From Acidobacteriota bacterium (GTDB taxonomy: Bacteria; Acidobacteriota; Vicinamibacteria; Vicinamibacterales; Fen-181), in the NCBI GenBank assembly GCA_017883185.1, contig JADGOB010000020.1:1-41369 (forward strand): DNA of 41,369 bases, in the 5' to 3' direction. The notes beneath the pieces were generated by a model. That model was not told the DNA's origin. It saw nothing but the letters and a program-made list of their open reading frames with translations, and searched no databases. Of this stretch, positions 8,024-16,825 are shown in pieces. The translations under genes were made by a program, and so were the position numbers. Positions within the stretch are counted from its first letter, which is position 1. Each line of letters opens with the position of its first letter.

Positions 8024-8991
8024 AGGTCGTCACCTCGATCTACTCGGACCCCGCCTGGACGCTCCCTCTTCCCGAGGTCGATCGCCTGCAGCGCCTGTTC
8101 CCGCAGATCACGGTTGTCAACGCGCCTTCTCTGGCCGATCGGCTGCGCGAATTGCCGGACGCCGACATCGCCTTTCTCTCGCGCCTGAAGCCGGACGAAT
8201 TTGCCGCCGCGACCAGGCTTCGATGGATCCAGAGCCCGGCGGCCGGGGTGGCGGGCCTGCTGTTCCCGGAACTGCGGGCCAGCGCGGTGGTGCTCACCAA
8301 CGCGCGCGGCATCCACGGCGACGCGATGGCGGAGCATGTCATCGCGGTAGCCATCGTGCTGTTCCGGCAGATCCACCTGGCCATCCGGCGCCAGGCTGAC
8401 CGCAGCTGGACGAAGGAGGGGCAGGCGAAGTTCCGCCTGCTTCGCGGGCGACGGATGGGCGTCATCGGACTCGGCGCGATCGGCAGCGCGATTGCGCAGC
8501 TCGCATTCGCGATCGGCATGGACGTGGTGGCCGTCCGCCGGAACGTGCTGGCCCGGCGTCCTTCCTGCGTGTCGGTCGTCTATCCCCACACGGAACTGGG
8601 CGCGTTGCTCGGGCAGTCCGACGTGGTGGTGCTGGCAGCGCCCCTGACCGGCGACACGCGCGGGTTGATCGGCACGGATCAGCTGCGGCGAATGAAGCCC
8701 GATGCCGTGTTCATCAATGTCTCGCGAGGCAAACTCGTGCGGGAGGACGAACTCGCGGTCGAGCTTGCGCGCGGAACCATCGCCGGGGCGGCTCTCGACG
8801 TGTTCGAGCACGAGCCGCTGCCCTCATCGAGCCCGCTTTGGGATTTGCCGAACGTCCTGATTACGCCGCATACGTCGGCGTTCCGCGACGACTACTGGAC
8901 CCTGGCGGTGGGTCTGCTGGCGGAAAACCTCGGCCGCTACCTGCGCGGCGAGGCGCTGACGAACGTAGTGGACAAGGACGCTGGGTACTGA
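8020..8991 (+). CDS. D-2-hydroxyacid dehydrogenase, NAD(P)-dependent
   Basis: 323 residues. Family members reduce 2-keto acids to D-2-hydroxy acids or the reverse. The NAD-binding loop GLGAIG is at 150-155; the catalytic triad is visible as R236 (NVSRGKLV), E265 (DVFEHEPLP) and H284 (ITPHTS). The substrate-binding N-terminal half is typical in length, with [14 protein letters not shown] near 72-85. The basic residues R173-R174 after the second Rossmann strand (VVAVRRN) hint at NADPH preference, which is inference. ATG 8020 overlaps the moaC stop. Together with rex and moaC it forms a tight three-gene unit. The specific substrate is unknown. Confidence 0.9.
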   Translation: MKVVTSIYSDPAWTLPLPEVDRLQRLFPQITVVNAPSLADRLRELPDADIAFLSRLKPDEFAAATRLRWIQSPAAGVAGLLFPELRASAVVLTNARGIHGDAMAEHVIAVAIVLFRQIHLAIRRQADRSWTKEGQAKFRLLRGRRMGVIGLGAIGSAIAQLAFAIGMDVVAVRRNVLARRPSCVSVVYPHTELGALLGQSDVVVLAAPLTGDTRGLIGTDQLRRMKPDAVFINVSRGKLVREDELAVELARGTIAGAALDVFEHEPLPSSSPLWDLPNVLITPHTSAFRDDYWTLAVGLLAENLGRYLRGEALTNVVDKDAGY

Positions 8992-9008
8992 GTAGAATCC
9001 GCATTCGT

Positions 9009-10814
9009 GTGAAAACCAACGACCAGCTCACATTGGCTGACTTGCCCTTCCGTTGCGTGGAGTTGTTCGCCAAGCCGGACTTCGTGTGCCGCTGCGAGGA
9101 GAACGGCTCCCGTCAGCTGTCTACCCAACAGTTCTTCGACCAGACGCGCGCGCTGAGCCTGGGCCTCAGCGCCCTGGGCCTTCAGCCGGGAGACCGCGTC
9201 GCCCTCGTCAGCGAGAGCCGGCCCGAGTGGGTCATCAGCGACCTGGCCGTCCTGACCGCCGGCGCCGTGACCGTCCCCGTCTACCCGACGCTCTCCGCGC
9301 CGCAGATGTGGTTCATCCTCGCCGAGAGCGCGTCGCGGTTTGCCATCGTCTCCAACGCGGCGCAGGTCGCGAAGATCATGGAGGTGACCGCCGGCGTCCA
9401 CGACCTCCAGGCGGTGATCGTGATGGACGGGGACGCCGAGGGCGGGCCGTTCCGCGTGCTGACGATTGCCGAGATGATCGCGTCCGGCGAGAAGATGCTG
9501 GCCACCGACCCGGGCGCGGCGGACCGCTACCGTGAGACGGCCGCACGTGTCCAGCCGAACTCGCTGGCGACGATCGTCTACACCTCGGGCACGACCGGCG
9601 ATCCGAAAGGGGTCATGCTGACCCACCGGAACATCATCTCCAACGTCATCGCGACAAAGGGGTGGATTGGCCTCGACCCGTCCGACCGGCTCCTGTCGTT
9701 CCTGCCGCTCAGCCACGTGTTCGAGCGGGTGGTCCTGTTCCGCAGCCTGTTCGACGGCGTCAGCGTCTACTTCGCCGAGACGATGACCAGCGTTGCGCGC
9801 GACCTCCAGCGCGTGAAGCCGACGGTCATGACCGGTGTGCCGCGGGCGTGGGAGAAGTTCGATGACGCGATCCATGAAGGGCTGAGCAAGCTGACTGGAG
9901 TGCGGAAGGCGCTGGCGACGTGGGCGATCGGCGTGGGTTACGACTACACGCGCATCTGGTTTGCTGGTGGCAAGCCGTCGGCGCTGCTGGGCGTGAAACG
10001 CGCGATTGCCGACCGCCTGGTCTTTGCCAAGATCCGTGAGCGCACCGGCGGCCGCCTCCGCTTTCTCGTGTCGGGCAGCGCGCCGCTCTCGCCGAAGATC
10101 GGCGAGTTCTTCTTCGCCATCAACCTGCCAATCCTCGAGGCCTACGGCCTGACGGAAAGCTCGCCCGGCATCACGGCGAACCCGCCCGACGCGCCGCGGC
10201 TCGGAACCGTGGGCAAGCCGCTCCCGGGCGTGGAGGTCCGCATCGGTTCCGACGGCGAGATCCTCGTGCGCGGGCCCAATGTCATGCAGGGCTACTACCA
10301 ACGCACCGAAGCCACGGCCGAGGCGCTCGTCGGCGGCTGGCTCCACACCGGCGACATCGGGCAGCTCAGCGACGACGGGTACCTGACGATCACCGACCGC
10401 AAGAAAGACCTGATCGTGACGTCGGGAGGCAAGAAGATTGCCCCGCAGCCGCTCGAAAACCTGCTGAAAGCCGACCCGCTCGTGTCCGAGGCTGTGCTGA
10501 TCGGCGAACAGCGGAAGTTTCCGGCCGCCCTGCTCGTGCCCGACTTCGCGAAGCTCGAGGCGCGGTTCGAAGCGATGAAGCTGCACGCGGCGTCACGCGA
10601 GGAACTGGTGCGCCACCCCGAGGTGTTGCGGCTCTATCAGGAGGTGCTCGACCGGCTGAACGGCAGTCTCGCGCAGTTCGAGCGGGTGAAGCGCTTCGCG
10701 CTCCTGCCCACCGAATTCACGATGGAGCGTGGAGAACTGACGCCGACGATGAAGGTCCGTCGGCAGGTGGTGGAGCAGCGCTGGCGGTCGGTGATCGACA
10801 CGATCTACGCCTAA
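9009..10814 (+). CDS. long-chain acyl-CoA synthetase (AMP-forming, FAA1 type)
   Basis: 601 residues. Activates fatty acids with ATP and CoA. The AMP-binding signature YTSGTTGDPKG is at 191-201, followed by LPLSHVFERVV, the A5-like block YGLTESSPGI, HTGDIGQLSDDGYLTITDRKKDLIVTSGGKKI (hinge region), and C-terminal ELTPTMKVRR. The long insert between AMP-binding and hinge blocks (SVYFAETMTSVARDLQRVKPT...) is characteristic of the FAA1/COG1022 group. The frame is open far upstream, so the start is inferred: GTG 9009 is the first start after the preceding gene ends (17-base gap); no strong ribosome binding site is seen. Its stop overlaps the stop of convergent lepB by 4 bases. Confidence 0.93.
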   Translation: MKTNDQLTLADLPFRCVELFAKPDFVCRCEENGSRQLSTQQFFDQTRALSLGLSALGLQPGDRVALVSESRPEWVISDLAVLTAGAVTVPVYPTLSAPQMWFILAESASRFAIVSNAAQVAKIMEVTAGVHDLQAVIVMDGDAEGGPFRVLTIAEMIASGEKMLATDPGAADRYRETAARVQPNSLATIVYTSGTTGDPKGVMLTHRNIISNVIATKGWIGLDPSDRLLSFLPLSHVFERVVLFRSLFDGVSVYFAETMTSVARDLQRVKPTVMTGVPRAWEKFDDAIHEGLSKLTGVRKALATWAIGVGYDYTRIWFAGGKPSALLGVKRAIADRLVFAKIRERTGGRLRFLVSGSAPLSPKIGEFFFAINLPILEAYGLTESSPGITANPPDAPRLGTVGKPLPGVEVRIGSDGEILVRGPNVMQGYYQRTEATAEALVGGWLHTGDIGQLSDDGYLTITDRKKDLIVTSGGKKIAPQPLENLLKADPLVSEAVLIGEQRKFPAALLVPDFAKLEARFEAMKLHAASREELVRHPEVLRLYQEVLDRLNGSLAQFERVKRFALLPTEFTMERGELTPTMKVRRQVVEQRWRSVIDTIYA

Positions 10815-11521
10815 TTGAACACCCTCGCCTCGGGAAGCGGCCACCACCGCACCTGCACTTTGCCGATGATGTACTTCTTCGGCACCATCCCCCAGTGGCG
10901 GCTGTCGGAGCTGTTGTTCCGGTGGTCGCCCATCACGAAGTAGTACCCCTCCGGGATCATCAGCGGTCCGAAGTCGTCGTGGCTGCGGAACTCGCTCGGC
11001 ACGTAGTCGTCCTCGAGCGGCACGTCGTTCACGTAGACGCGGCCGTCGACAATGCGGACCAGGTCGTTTTCCTCCGCGATCACCCGCTTCACGAACGACT
11101 TGTCCGGGTTCACCGGGTAATAGAGCATCACGATGTCGCCCTTGCGCGGGGAACTGATCCGGTAGATCAACTTGTTGACAATCAACCGGTCCTGATCCTC
11201 GAGCGTGGGCGCCATGCTCATCCCCTCGACCCTCGCCACCTGGAACCCGAACGTGACGATGAGGACCGCGTAGACGGCTGCCGACGCGACGGTCTTGACC
11301 CACGCCCAGATCTCTTCGCGGATGCGCGTCAGCGTCACCGCGCGGGAGACGGTTCCACGCTTCGGCCACGGTCGCGTGCTGCGGACGGACGGGGCGATGA
11401 CCGGCGTAAGGGCAGACGACCACTCCGGCGGGGAGGACGCCCACGGCAGCCAGGGCTCGGGTTGTATCGGGCGGGCGGACGGCTCCGGTGTCGGGGGCGG
11501 CGCCTGGACCGGCGTCGGCAA
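10811..11521 (-). CDS. lepB: signal peptidase I
   Basis: 236 residues with the start shown. Removes signal peptides from exported proteins at the outer face of the inner membrane. The catalytic serine is S102 in RVEGMSMAPTL, the general base lysine is K145 in SFVKRVIA, and the family block GDHRNNSSDSR is at 198-208. One membrane anchor precedes the catalytic domain (about 74-97). The first 60 residues are Pro-rich and not conserved. The start is uncertain: TTG 11521 lies 14 bases behind the LytTR regulator but has no good ribosome binding site, and GTG 11338 would give a 175-residue protein of more usual size. It is last in a kinase-regulator-lepB run. Confidence 0.93.
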   Translation of the reverse strand: MPTPVQAPPPTPEPSARPIQPEPWLPWASSPPEWSSALTPVIAPSVRSTRPWPKRGTVSRAVTLTRIREEIWAWVKTVASAAVYAVLIVTFGFQVARVEGMSMAPTLEDQDRLIVNKLIYRISSPRKGDIVMLYYPVNPDKSFVKRVIAEENDLVRIVDGRVYVNDVPLEDDYVPSEFRSHDDFGPLMIPEGYYFVMGDHRNNSSDSRHWGMVPKKYIIGKVQVRWWPLPEARVFN

Positions 11522-11535
11522 CGCCTCATCGGCGA

Positions 11536-12303
11536 CTACAGTTTCAGGTACTCCCGCAGCCGCTTGGTCTGCGACCGGCTCACCGGGATTTCCGTGCCCT
11601 TCCCGTCCTTCATCCTGAGGATGTAATTCCTGCTGAACCAGGGGACTATCTCCTTGATTTTGTTGATGTTGACGAGATGAGAGCGGTGCACCCTCCAGAA
11701 GACGTCCGGGTCGAGGCGCGCCTGCAGCTCGTCGAGCGTCCGGTAATTCGAGGTTCCGGACACTTGTCCCGTCACTATAGATATCGTATCTCCATTCAAG
11801 GACGCGTAGATCATATCATCGGTCTGGACCAGCAGAAATCGTTCTCCCACCTTGACGGCAACCTGTCCCCGCCACTGCTGCCGGTCACCCACAAGTTTGA
11901 CGATTTTCTCGATGTGCTCGTTCAACGGGGCTTTCGCGTCGATCCTCCGGCGGGCACGCTGGAGGGCCTGTTCGAGGCGGGCCGGCTCCACCGGCTTCAG
12001 GAGGTAGTCGACCGCGTTGACTTCGAACGCTTCGAGGGCGTACTGGTCGAAGGCCGTCACGAACACGATGTGGGTGCTCAGGCCGAGGGCCACCACGCGC
12101 CTGGCCACCTCGAACCCGCTCAACCCGGGCATCTGGATATCGAGGAAGACGACGTCCGGGCGGAGCCGCTCGATGGCGTCAATCGCCTCGACCCCGTTCC
12201 CCGCCTGTCCGGCAATCTCTACGCCGCCGAGCTGTTCCAGCTGGAAGCAGAGCTCGTCCCGGGCCAGTTGCTCGTCATCGACCACCAGGGCTCGAAGGTC
12301 CAT
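11536..12303 (-). CDS. LytTR family response regulator
   Basis: 255 residues. Receiver domain 1-120 with the acidic pocket D9-D10, phosphorylation site D55 (VVFLDIQMPG), T-A at IVFVTAF and the lysine in DYLLKPVEP. LytTR DNA-binding domain about 145-255 (VKVGERFLLVQTDDMIYASLNGD..., FWRVHRSHLVNINKI, VSRSQTKRLREYL). ATG 12303 is preceded by GAGGAA at good spacing. It follows the kinase gene after 19 bases, and lepB follows after 14 bases. The pair is the AlgR/LytR type of two-component system; its targets are unknown. Confidence 0.93.
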   Translation of the reverse strand: MDLRALVVDDEQLARDELCFQLEQLGGVEIAGQAGNGVEAIDAIERLRPDVVFLDIQMPGLSGFEVARRVVALGLSTHIVFVTAFDQYALEAFEVNAVDYLLKPVEPARLEQALQRARRRIDAKAPLNEHIEKIVKLVGDRQQWRGQVAVKVGERFLLVQTDDMIYASLNGDTISIVTGQVSGTSNYRTLDELQARLDPDVFWRVHRSHLVNINKIKEIVPWFSRNYILRMKDGKGTEIPVSRSQTKRLREYLKL

Positions 12304-12322
12304 GTCGTTCCTCGATCGAGCG

Positions 12323-13666
12323 TCAGGCGCTGACCCGTTGGACGGCCGCCTGGAGGGGAATCTCGATGCGCGCGCAGGTTCCCGTGTCCGCGGCGCTCGT
12401 CAGTTTCAGCTGGTGGTTGGCGCCGTAGGTGACGCTCAGGCGCTCATTGACGTTGCTCAGCCCGATGCCCGCCGACAGCGCCTTCTGCAACTGCTCCGCC
12501 GACATCCCGAACCCGTCATCCGCGACCTCGATGATCATCTGGTCGTTGGAGCGGAAGCTTCGGAGCGTGACGGTGCCGCCGCCGAGCTTGGCCGTCAGGC
12601 CGTGCTTGATCGAGTTCTCGATCAGCGGCTGCAGGATCATCGACGGCACTCTCAGGTCGAGGGTGTCGGGGCTGATGTCCTTCTCGACGTGGAGCTGCGG
12701 TCCGAACCGCACCACCTCGATGTCCAGGTACTGATCGATTGACTGGAGCTCCTCGCGCAGCGTGACGAAATGGTCCCGGCTCTTGAGGCGCCGGCGGAGC
12801 AGGTTCGAGAGCTTGCCGATCAGCATCCGCGCGGTCTCGGGCTTCGACCGGATGAGCGAAGAGATCGAGTTGAGCGTGTTGAACAGGAAATGCGGGTTGA
12901 TCTGGCTCGACAGCGCCTCGACCCGGGCGGCCATCAGCAGCTTCTCCTGCTCGATGAGCTGGTGCTCGATCCGGGCAGTGTTCCAGATCCTGATCGGGAT
13001 GGCGATGGCCAGCACGGTGGCGATGATCAGCAGGATCGTCGTCCAGTCGTTGGTGGCTTCCAGGTAGAAGAGGCGGTGCACTCCGAAGCGATGTCCGATG
13101 GCCAAGCGGATGGCCTCCATGCCGATCGGCGCGAGGACGAGCACCACCTGCCAGTCGACCTGGAGCGTCCGCATCGAGTGCCACACCCGACGATGAAGGC
13201 TCGTGAAGACGAACGGCGAAAAATGCCAGATGTCCGGCTTGGGGCACAGCTCGCGAAGACCGCCGCCCGCGAAGCCGCAGCCGACCGCGAAGGGAAGGGA
13301 GCCGAATTCCCCGGCAAAGATCGGCGGCAGGCCGCACATCAGGCCCACGAGCGCGCCGGCGTAGGGGCCGGCAATCAGCCCGGCCAGAAACGTCGCCTCG
13401 AGCGTCAGGTCGGCCGCCTTGTACCCCAGCAGCAGACGAGCGACGACACCGGCGCCCATCGGGATGCCGAGGCTGAGCGCGAACACGAGCCGGTCTGGCC
13501 AGGCACGGCGCTCGGTCAGCAGGATGGCTCGGAACCGGTGATACCGGACGAGGACGATGGCGATCAGTGCGATGACCGCGAGCTTGACGACCAGCGTGGT
13601 CATCAGGATCTGCTGATCGGTGAGGCCGTGCGATTCCTGTGGCACCGGGAGGATAGCTTGCGTCAC
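12323..13666 (-). CDS. LytS-type membrane sensor histidine kinase
   Basis: About 447 residues. The N-terminal half has six or so membrane segments of the 5TM-5TMR-LYT type, with GLIAGPYAGALVGLMCGLP as the recognisable repeat. The kinase part has the HPK8-type phosphoacceptor motif QINPHFLFNTLNSI (His near residue 259), followed by PSMILQPLIENSIKHG (N box) and DDGFGMS and GIGLSNVNERL (G boxes). It is a histidine kinase that partners the LytTR regulator immediately downstream. GTG 13666 is chosen over TTG 13684, which is 18 bases upstream in frame; neither has a strong ribosome binding site. It is divergent from the NuoI-like gene. Confidence 0.9.
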   Translation of the reverse strand: MTQAILPVPQESHGLTDQQILMTTLVVKLAVIALIAIVLVRYHRFRAILLTERRAWPDRLVFALSLGIPMGAGVVARLLLGYKAADLTLEATFLAGLIAGPYAGALVGLMCGLPPIFAGEFGSLPFAVGCGFAGGGLRELCPKPDIWHFSPFVFTSLHRRVWHSMRTLQVDWQVVLVLAPIGMEAIRLAIGHRFGVHRLFYLEATNDWTTILLIIATVLAIAIPIRIWNTARIEHQLIEQEKLLMAARVEALSSQINPHFLFNTLNSISSLIRSKPETARMLIGKLSNLLRRRLKSRDHFVTLREELQSIDQYLDIEVVRFGPQLHVEKDISPDTLDLRVPSMILQPLIENSIKHGLTAKLGGGTVTLRSFRSNDQMIIEVADDGFGMSAEQLQKALSAGIGLSNVNERLSVTYGANHQLKLTSAADTGTCARIEIPLQAAVQRVSA

Positions 13667-13731
13667 CGCTCGGGCTCGTGTCAAACCGTCCAGGGCGGAA
13701 GTGTTATCATGCCCCCAGGAGGCCCCTTAGG

Positions 13732-14148
13732 ATGGTCAAGGCGCTCTTGGTCGGATTTGCGACCACGCTCCGGTATATCTTCACGAAGCCCGTCACGGTC
13801 AACTACCCCGAGCAGAAGGTGCCGGTGTTTCCGAAATATCGCGGGAAGCAGGTGCTCATGCGGGACGAGAAGGGACTCGAGAAGTGCGTGGCCTGCGGGT
13901 TGTGCGCCGTGGCCTGCCCGGCCGACGCGATCTACCTGGAAGCGGCCGAGAACGACGGCACGGTCCAGGCGGGGCCGCGCTACGCCAGGATCTACCAGAT
14001 CCACAAGATGCGCTGCATCTTCTGCGGCTACTGCGAGGAAGCCTGCCCGGTGTCGGCGATTTTCATGGGCAAGGACTACGAGCTGGCCGTCTACAGCAAG
14101 ACTGACTTCATCTGGGACAAGACCGACCTCCTCGTGGCCGCGAACTGA
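13732..14148 (+). CDS. nuoI: NuoI-like 2[4Fe-4S] ferredoxin
   Basis: 138 residues. Matches NADH-quinone oxidoreductase subunit I: TLRYIFTKPVTVNYPEQK near the N-terminus, two cluster motifs CVACGLCAVACP (Cys 52, 55, 58, 62) and CIFCGYCEEACP (Cys 95, 98, 101, 105), and the C-terminal YELAVYSKTDFIWDKTDLL. In complex I this subunit carries clusters N6a and N6b towards the quinone site. ATG 13732 follows AGGAGG (13717-13722) with about 9 bases spacing. No other nuo gene is in the window; the next gene, 17 bases downstream, encodes a folate/methionine enzyme. It could be the complex I subunit encoded apart from its operon, or a dedicated electron carrier. Confidence 0.88.
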   Translation: MVKALLVGFATTLRYIFTKPVTVNYPEQKVPVFPKYRGKQVLMRDEKGLEKCVACGLCAVACPADAIYLEAAENDGTVQAGPRYARIYQIHKMRCIFCGYCEEACPVSAIFMGKDYELAVYSKTDFIWDKTDLLVAAN

Positions 14149-14165
14149 CGGCGGCCACCGCCGAT

Positions 14166-16004
14166 ATGCTCCGTCCCTTCCTCGACGAAATCGATCACCG
14201 CGTGCTCGTGTGCGACGGCGGCATGGGCACGATGCTCTACTCGAAGGGCGTGTTCGTCAACCGCTGCTTCGAGTCGCTGAACCTCTCCGAGCCCGACCTC
14301 GTCGCGGAAGTCCACCTGAACTACGTGCGGGCGGGCGCCGACGTCCTCGAGACGAATACCTTCGGCGCCAACCGCATCAAGCTCGCGTCGTTCGGCCTCT
14401 CCGAGAAAGTCCGGGCCATCAACATCGCGGGGGCGCGGACCGCGAGGCACGCGGCCCGCGACCAGGCCTACGTGGCCGGCGCGATCGGGCCGCTCGGCAT
14501 TCGCATCGAGCCGTGGGGCAAGACCGGCGTGGATGAGGCGGAGGAGTACTTTCGCGAACAGGTCTCGGCGCTCCTCGAAGGACCGGTGGATCTGTTCATC
14601 CTCGAGACGTTCCGCGACCTGAACGAGATGGGCGCGGCCATCGCCGCGGTTCGCAGCCTCTGCAAGTTGCCCATCGTCGCTCAGATGGCGATCGAGGATC
14701 ACGGCAGCACGCTCGACGGGACGCCGCCCGAGAAGTTCGGTCCCGAGCTTGTCCGTCGCGGCGCCCACGTCGTGGGGGTCAACTGCAGCGTCGGGCCGGC
14801 CGCGATGCTCGAAACCGTTGAGCGCCTTGCCGCAACCACCGATGTGCCGCTCTCGGCCCAGCCCAATGCCGGCAAGCCCCGCCACATCGAGGGGCGGACG
14901 ATTTACCTGTCGTCGCCCGAGTACATGGCCTCGTACGCCCGGCGGTTCAGCTCGAAGGGCGTGCGGTTGGTCGGCGGCTGCTGCGGGACGACTCCCGAGC
15001 ACATTCGGCAGATCAGGCTGGCGGTGGGTTCGGCCTCGGCCGCGCCGCGCGCGGGCACGGCGCGTGTCAGCCCCGTGGCGGTGGGGGAGCCGACGGTATC
15101 GCCGGTGCCCCGCGAGCGAAAGTCGCGGCTGGCCTACGCGATGGCGCACGGCACGTTCGTGCACCTCGTGGAACTGACGCCACCCAGGGGGCACGAGTTC
15201 TTCCCGACCATCGAGGAAGCACGCACGCTGAAGATCCACGGCGTGGATGCGATCAACATCCCCGACGGACCGCTGGCCGCTGCCCGGATGAGCGCCATAT
15301 CGATGGCCGTCCTGATCGAGCAGCAGGCCGGGATCGAGACCGTTCTTCACTACGCCTGCCGCGACCGCAACCTGCTCGGCATGGAGTCGGATCTCCTTGG
15401 CGCGCACGCCATGGGAATCCGAAACCTGCTGCTGGTGACGGGCGACCCGCCACGTCGCGGCGACTATGCCTTCGCCACCGGGGTCTACGACGTCGATTCC
15501 ATCGGCCTGACCAACGTGGTCAACCGGCTGAACCAGGGCGTGGACATCGGCGGCGAGGCGCTGACGCGGCAGACGGCGTACCACATCGGCGTGGCCGCCA
15601 ATCCCACGGCGCTGAACCTGGACGACGAGGTGCGCCGCTTCGAGTTCAAGGTCGAGGCGGGCGCGGAGTTCGCCATCACGCAGGCGGTCTTCGACCTCGA
15701 CGCCTTCGACGCGTTCACCAAGCGCGTCGCCCACCTCCAGGTGCCGATCATTGCCGGGCTGTGGCCGTTCGACAGCCTGTTGAACGCCGAGTTCCTGGCC
15801 AACGAAGTGCCGGGCGTGCGGGTGCCCGACGAGTACCTGCGGAGGATGCGGGCGGTCGAGCCGGGCGACGCGGCCGCCGCCGAAGGCGTGGCGATTGCAC
15901 GGGAGATCGCAGCCAACGTGAGGGATCGCGTCCAGGGCGTTCAGTTGTCGAACGCGACCGGGCGGATTCAGATCGCGCTCCAGGTGCTCGACGGGCTCCG
16001 GTAA
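14166..16004 (+). CDS. bifunctional homocysteine S-methyltransferase / 5,10-methylenetetrahydrofolate reductase
   Basis: 612 residues, two fused enzymes as in Bacillus YitJ. Residues 1-295 are the homocysteine methyltransferase barrel: DGGMGTMLY (17-25), ETNTFGAN (62-69), and the three zinc-binding cysteines C207 (VNCSVGP) and C272-C273 (GGCCGTTPEH). Residues about 325-612 are a methylene-THF reductase: VELTPPRG, YACRDRNLLGMESDLLGA, LLLVTGDPP, a folate and flavin pocket with NPTALN and AEFAITQAVFD. The fusion lacks the cobalamin-binding and activation modules of full MetH. The flavin and NADH motif cannot be separated by eye, so the electron donor is open. ATG 14166 lies 17 bases after nuoI. 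No SAM or cobalamin riboswitch was seen upstream. Confidence 0.93.
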   Translation: MLRPFLDEIDHRVLVCDGGMGTMLYSKGVFVNRCFESLNLSEPDLVAEVHLNYVRAGADVLETNTFGANRIKLASFGLSEKVRAINIAGARTARHAARDQAYVAGAIGPLGIRIEPWGKTGVDEAEEYFREQVSALLEGPVDLFILETFRDLNEMGAAIAAVRSLCKLPIVAQMAIEDHGSTLDGTPPEKFGPELVRRGAHVVGVNCSVGPAAMLETVERLAATTDVPLSAQPNAGKPRHIEGRTIYLSSPEYMASYARRFSSKGVRLVGGCCGTTPEHIRQIRLAVGSASAAPRAGTARVSPVAVGEPTVSPVPRERKSRLAYAMAHGTFVHLVELTPPRGHEFFPTIEEARTLKIHGVDAINIPDGPLAAARMSAISMAVLIEQQAGIETVLHYACRDRNLLGMESDLLGAHAMGIRNLLLVTGDPPRRGDYAFATGVYDVDSIGLTNVVNRLNQGVDIGGEALTRQTAYHIGVAANPTALNLDDEVRRFEFKVEAGAEFAITQAVFDLDAFDAFTKRVAHLQVPIIAGLWPFDSLLNAEFLANEVPGVRVPDEYLRRMRAVEPGDAAAAEGVAIAREIAANVRDRVQGVQLSNATGRIQIALQVLDGLR

Positions 16005-16018
16005 GGGGCGGTTCCCGC

Positions 16019-16048
16019 TTGTCGGTTGATCTGAGCCGGTAGTACAGT
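16019..16048 (+). promoter_or_regulatory. candidate promoter of pmtA
   Basis: TTGTCG (16019-16024) and TACAGT (16043-16048) are spaced by 18 bases, each with 4/6 matches to the sigma70 consensus. The predicted start near 16055 would leave a leader of about 57 bases before ATG 16112. Confidence 0.4.
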
Positions 16049-16111
16049 AACGACGCTGGCTGCATCCAAACCAAGTGAAACGGGGCTGGACCGACGGCCA
16101 CGGAGAGGTTG

Positions 16112-16816
16112 ATGGCGCTATTCGAACGGAGAGAGTCGGACCGCACGCAGGAGTACTTCTCCTCGCTCGACGCCGCCAGCCGGGCGCTGTCGGTCACGGC
16201 CGTCGAGAACGACTTCGTCGAGGACGTCTACGGCAAACTGGCGTCCGTCTACGACTGGACCTTCGGCCCCGCGCTGCATCCTGGTCGCCTGCGGGCGATT
16301 CAGCGCATGGGGCTGAGGCCGGGCGATCACATCCTCGAAGTGGGCGTGGGCACCGGGATCAACGCGTCGCTCTACCCCCGCGAGTGCACGGTGACCGGCG
16401 TGGACTTTTCCTCCTCGATGCTCGAGAAGGCCCGGGACCGCATCGCGCGGAAGGGAATGACGAATGTCCGCCTCCTCGAGATGGACGCGGCCGCGCTCAA
16501 GTTCGCCGATGACTCGTTCGACATCGTCTACGCGTCCTACGTGATCAGCGTCGTGCCAGACCCTGTCCAGGTGGCCGCGGAGATGCGCCGCGTGTGCCGG
16601 CCGGGAGGGCGGATTGTCTTCCTCAATCACTTCCGCAGCTCGAACTTCCTGCTCTCCCGGATCGAGCGGATGATCTCGCCGTTCACGATCCACGTCGGGT
16701 TCAGGGCCGACATCGATCTGCCCGCGTTCCTTGCCCAGACGGGCATTCACGGCGCGTCGATCGAGAAGGTGAACATCCCGCGCATCTGGTCGCTCGTGAC
16801 TTGCGTGAAGGCATAG
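16112..16816 (+). CDS. pmtA: phosphatidylethanolamine N-methyltransferase (PmtA type)
   Basis: 234 residues. Methylates phosphatidylethanolamine with S-adenosylmethionine towards phosphatidylcholine. The SAM-binding glycine loop LEVGVGTG is at 75-82; GVDFSSSMLEKA, MDAAALKFADDSFDIVYASYVISVVPDP, and RPGGRIVFLNHF follow, and these blocks match the Rhodobacter PmtA group closely, including the preceding VYDWTFGPALHPGR. The protein is soluble or peripheral, without membrane segments. ATG 16112 is preceded by GAGAGG; TTG 16109 directly upstream is unlikely. The upstream methionine-cycle gene could supply methyl groups, but the promoter between them suggests separate control. Confidence 0.9.
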   Translation: MALFERRESDRTQEYFSSLDAASRALSVTAVENDFVEDVYGKLASVYDWTFGPALHPGRLRAIQRMGLRPGDHILEVGVGTGINASLYPRECTVTGVDFSSSMLEKARDRIARKGMTNVRLLEMDAAALKFADDSFDIVYASYVISVVPDPVQVAAEMRRVCRPGGRIVFLNHFRSSNFLLSRIERMISPFTIHVGFRADIDLPAFLAQTGIHGASIEKVNIPRIWSLVTCVKA

Positions 16817-16825
16817 CCCGGCCCG

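Noticed and set aside
9009-10814. Longer N-terminus of the acyl-CoA ligase from 8838
   Set aside because: The extra residues are the shadow of the 2-hydroxyacid dehydrogenase end and share no similarity with the family.
14149-14165. SAM or cobalamin riboswitch before the methionine synthase fusion
   Set aside because: The gap to nuoI is only 17 bases, and no aptamer motif was seen upstream of nuoI.
12770-14536. 588-residue plus-strand open frame crossing the lytS-type gene and nuoI
   Set aside because: It spans two well-supported genes in the wrong frame or strand and has no family similarity.
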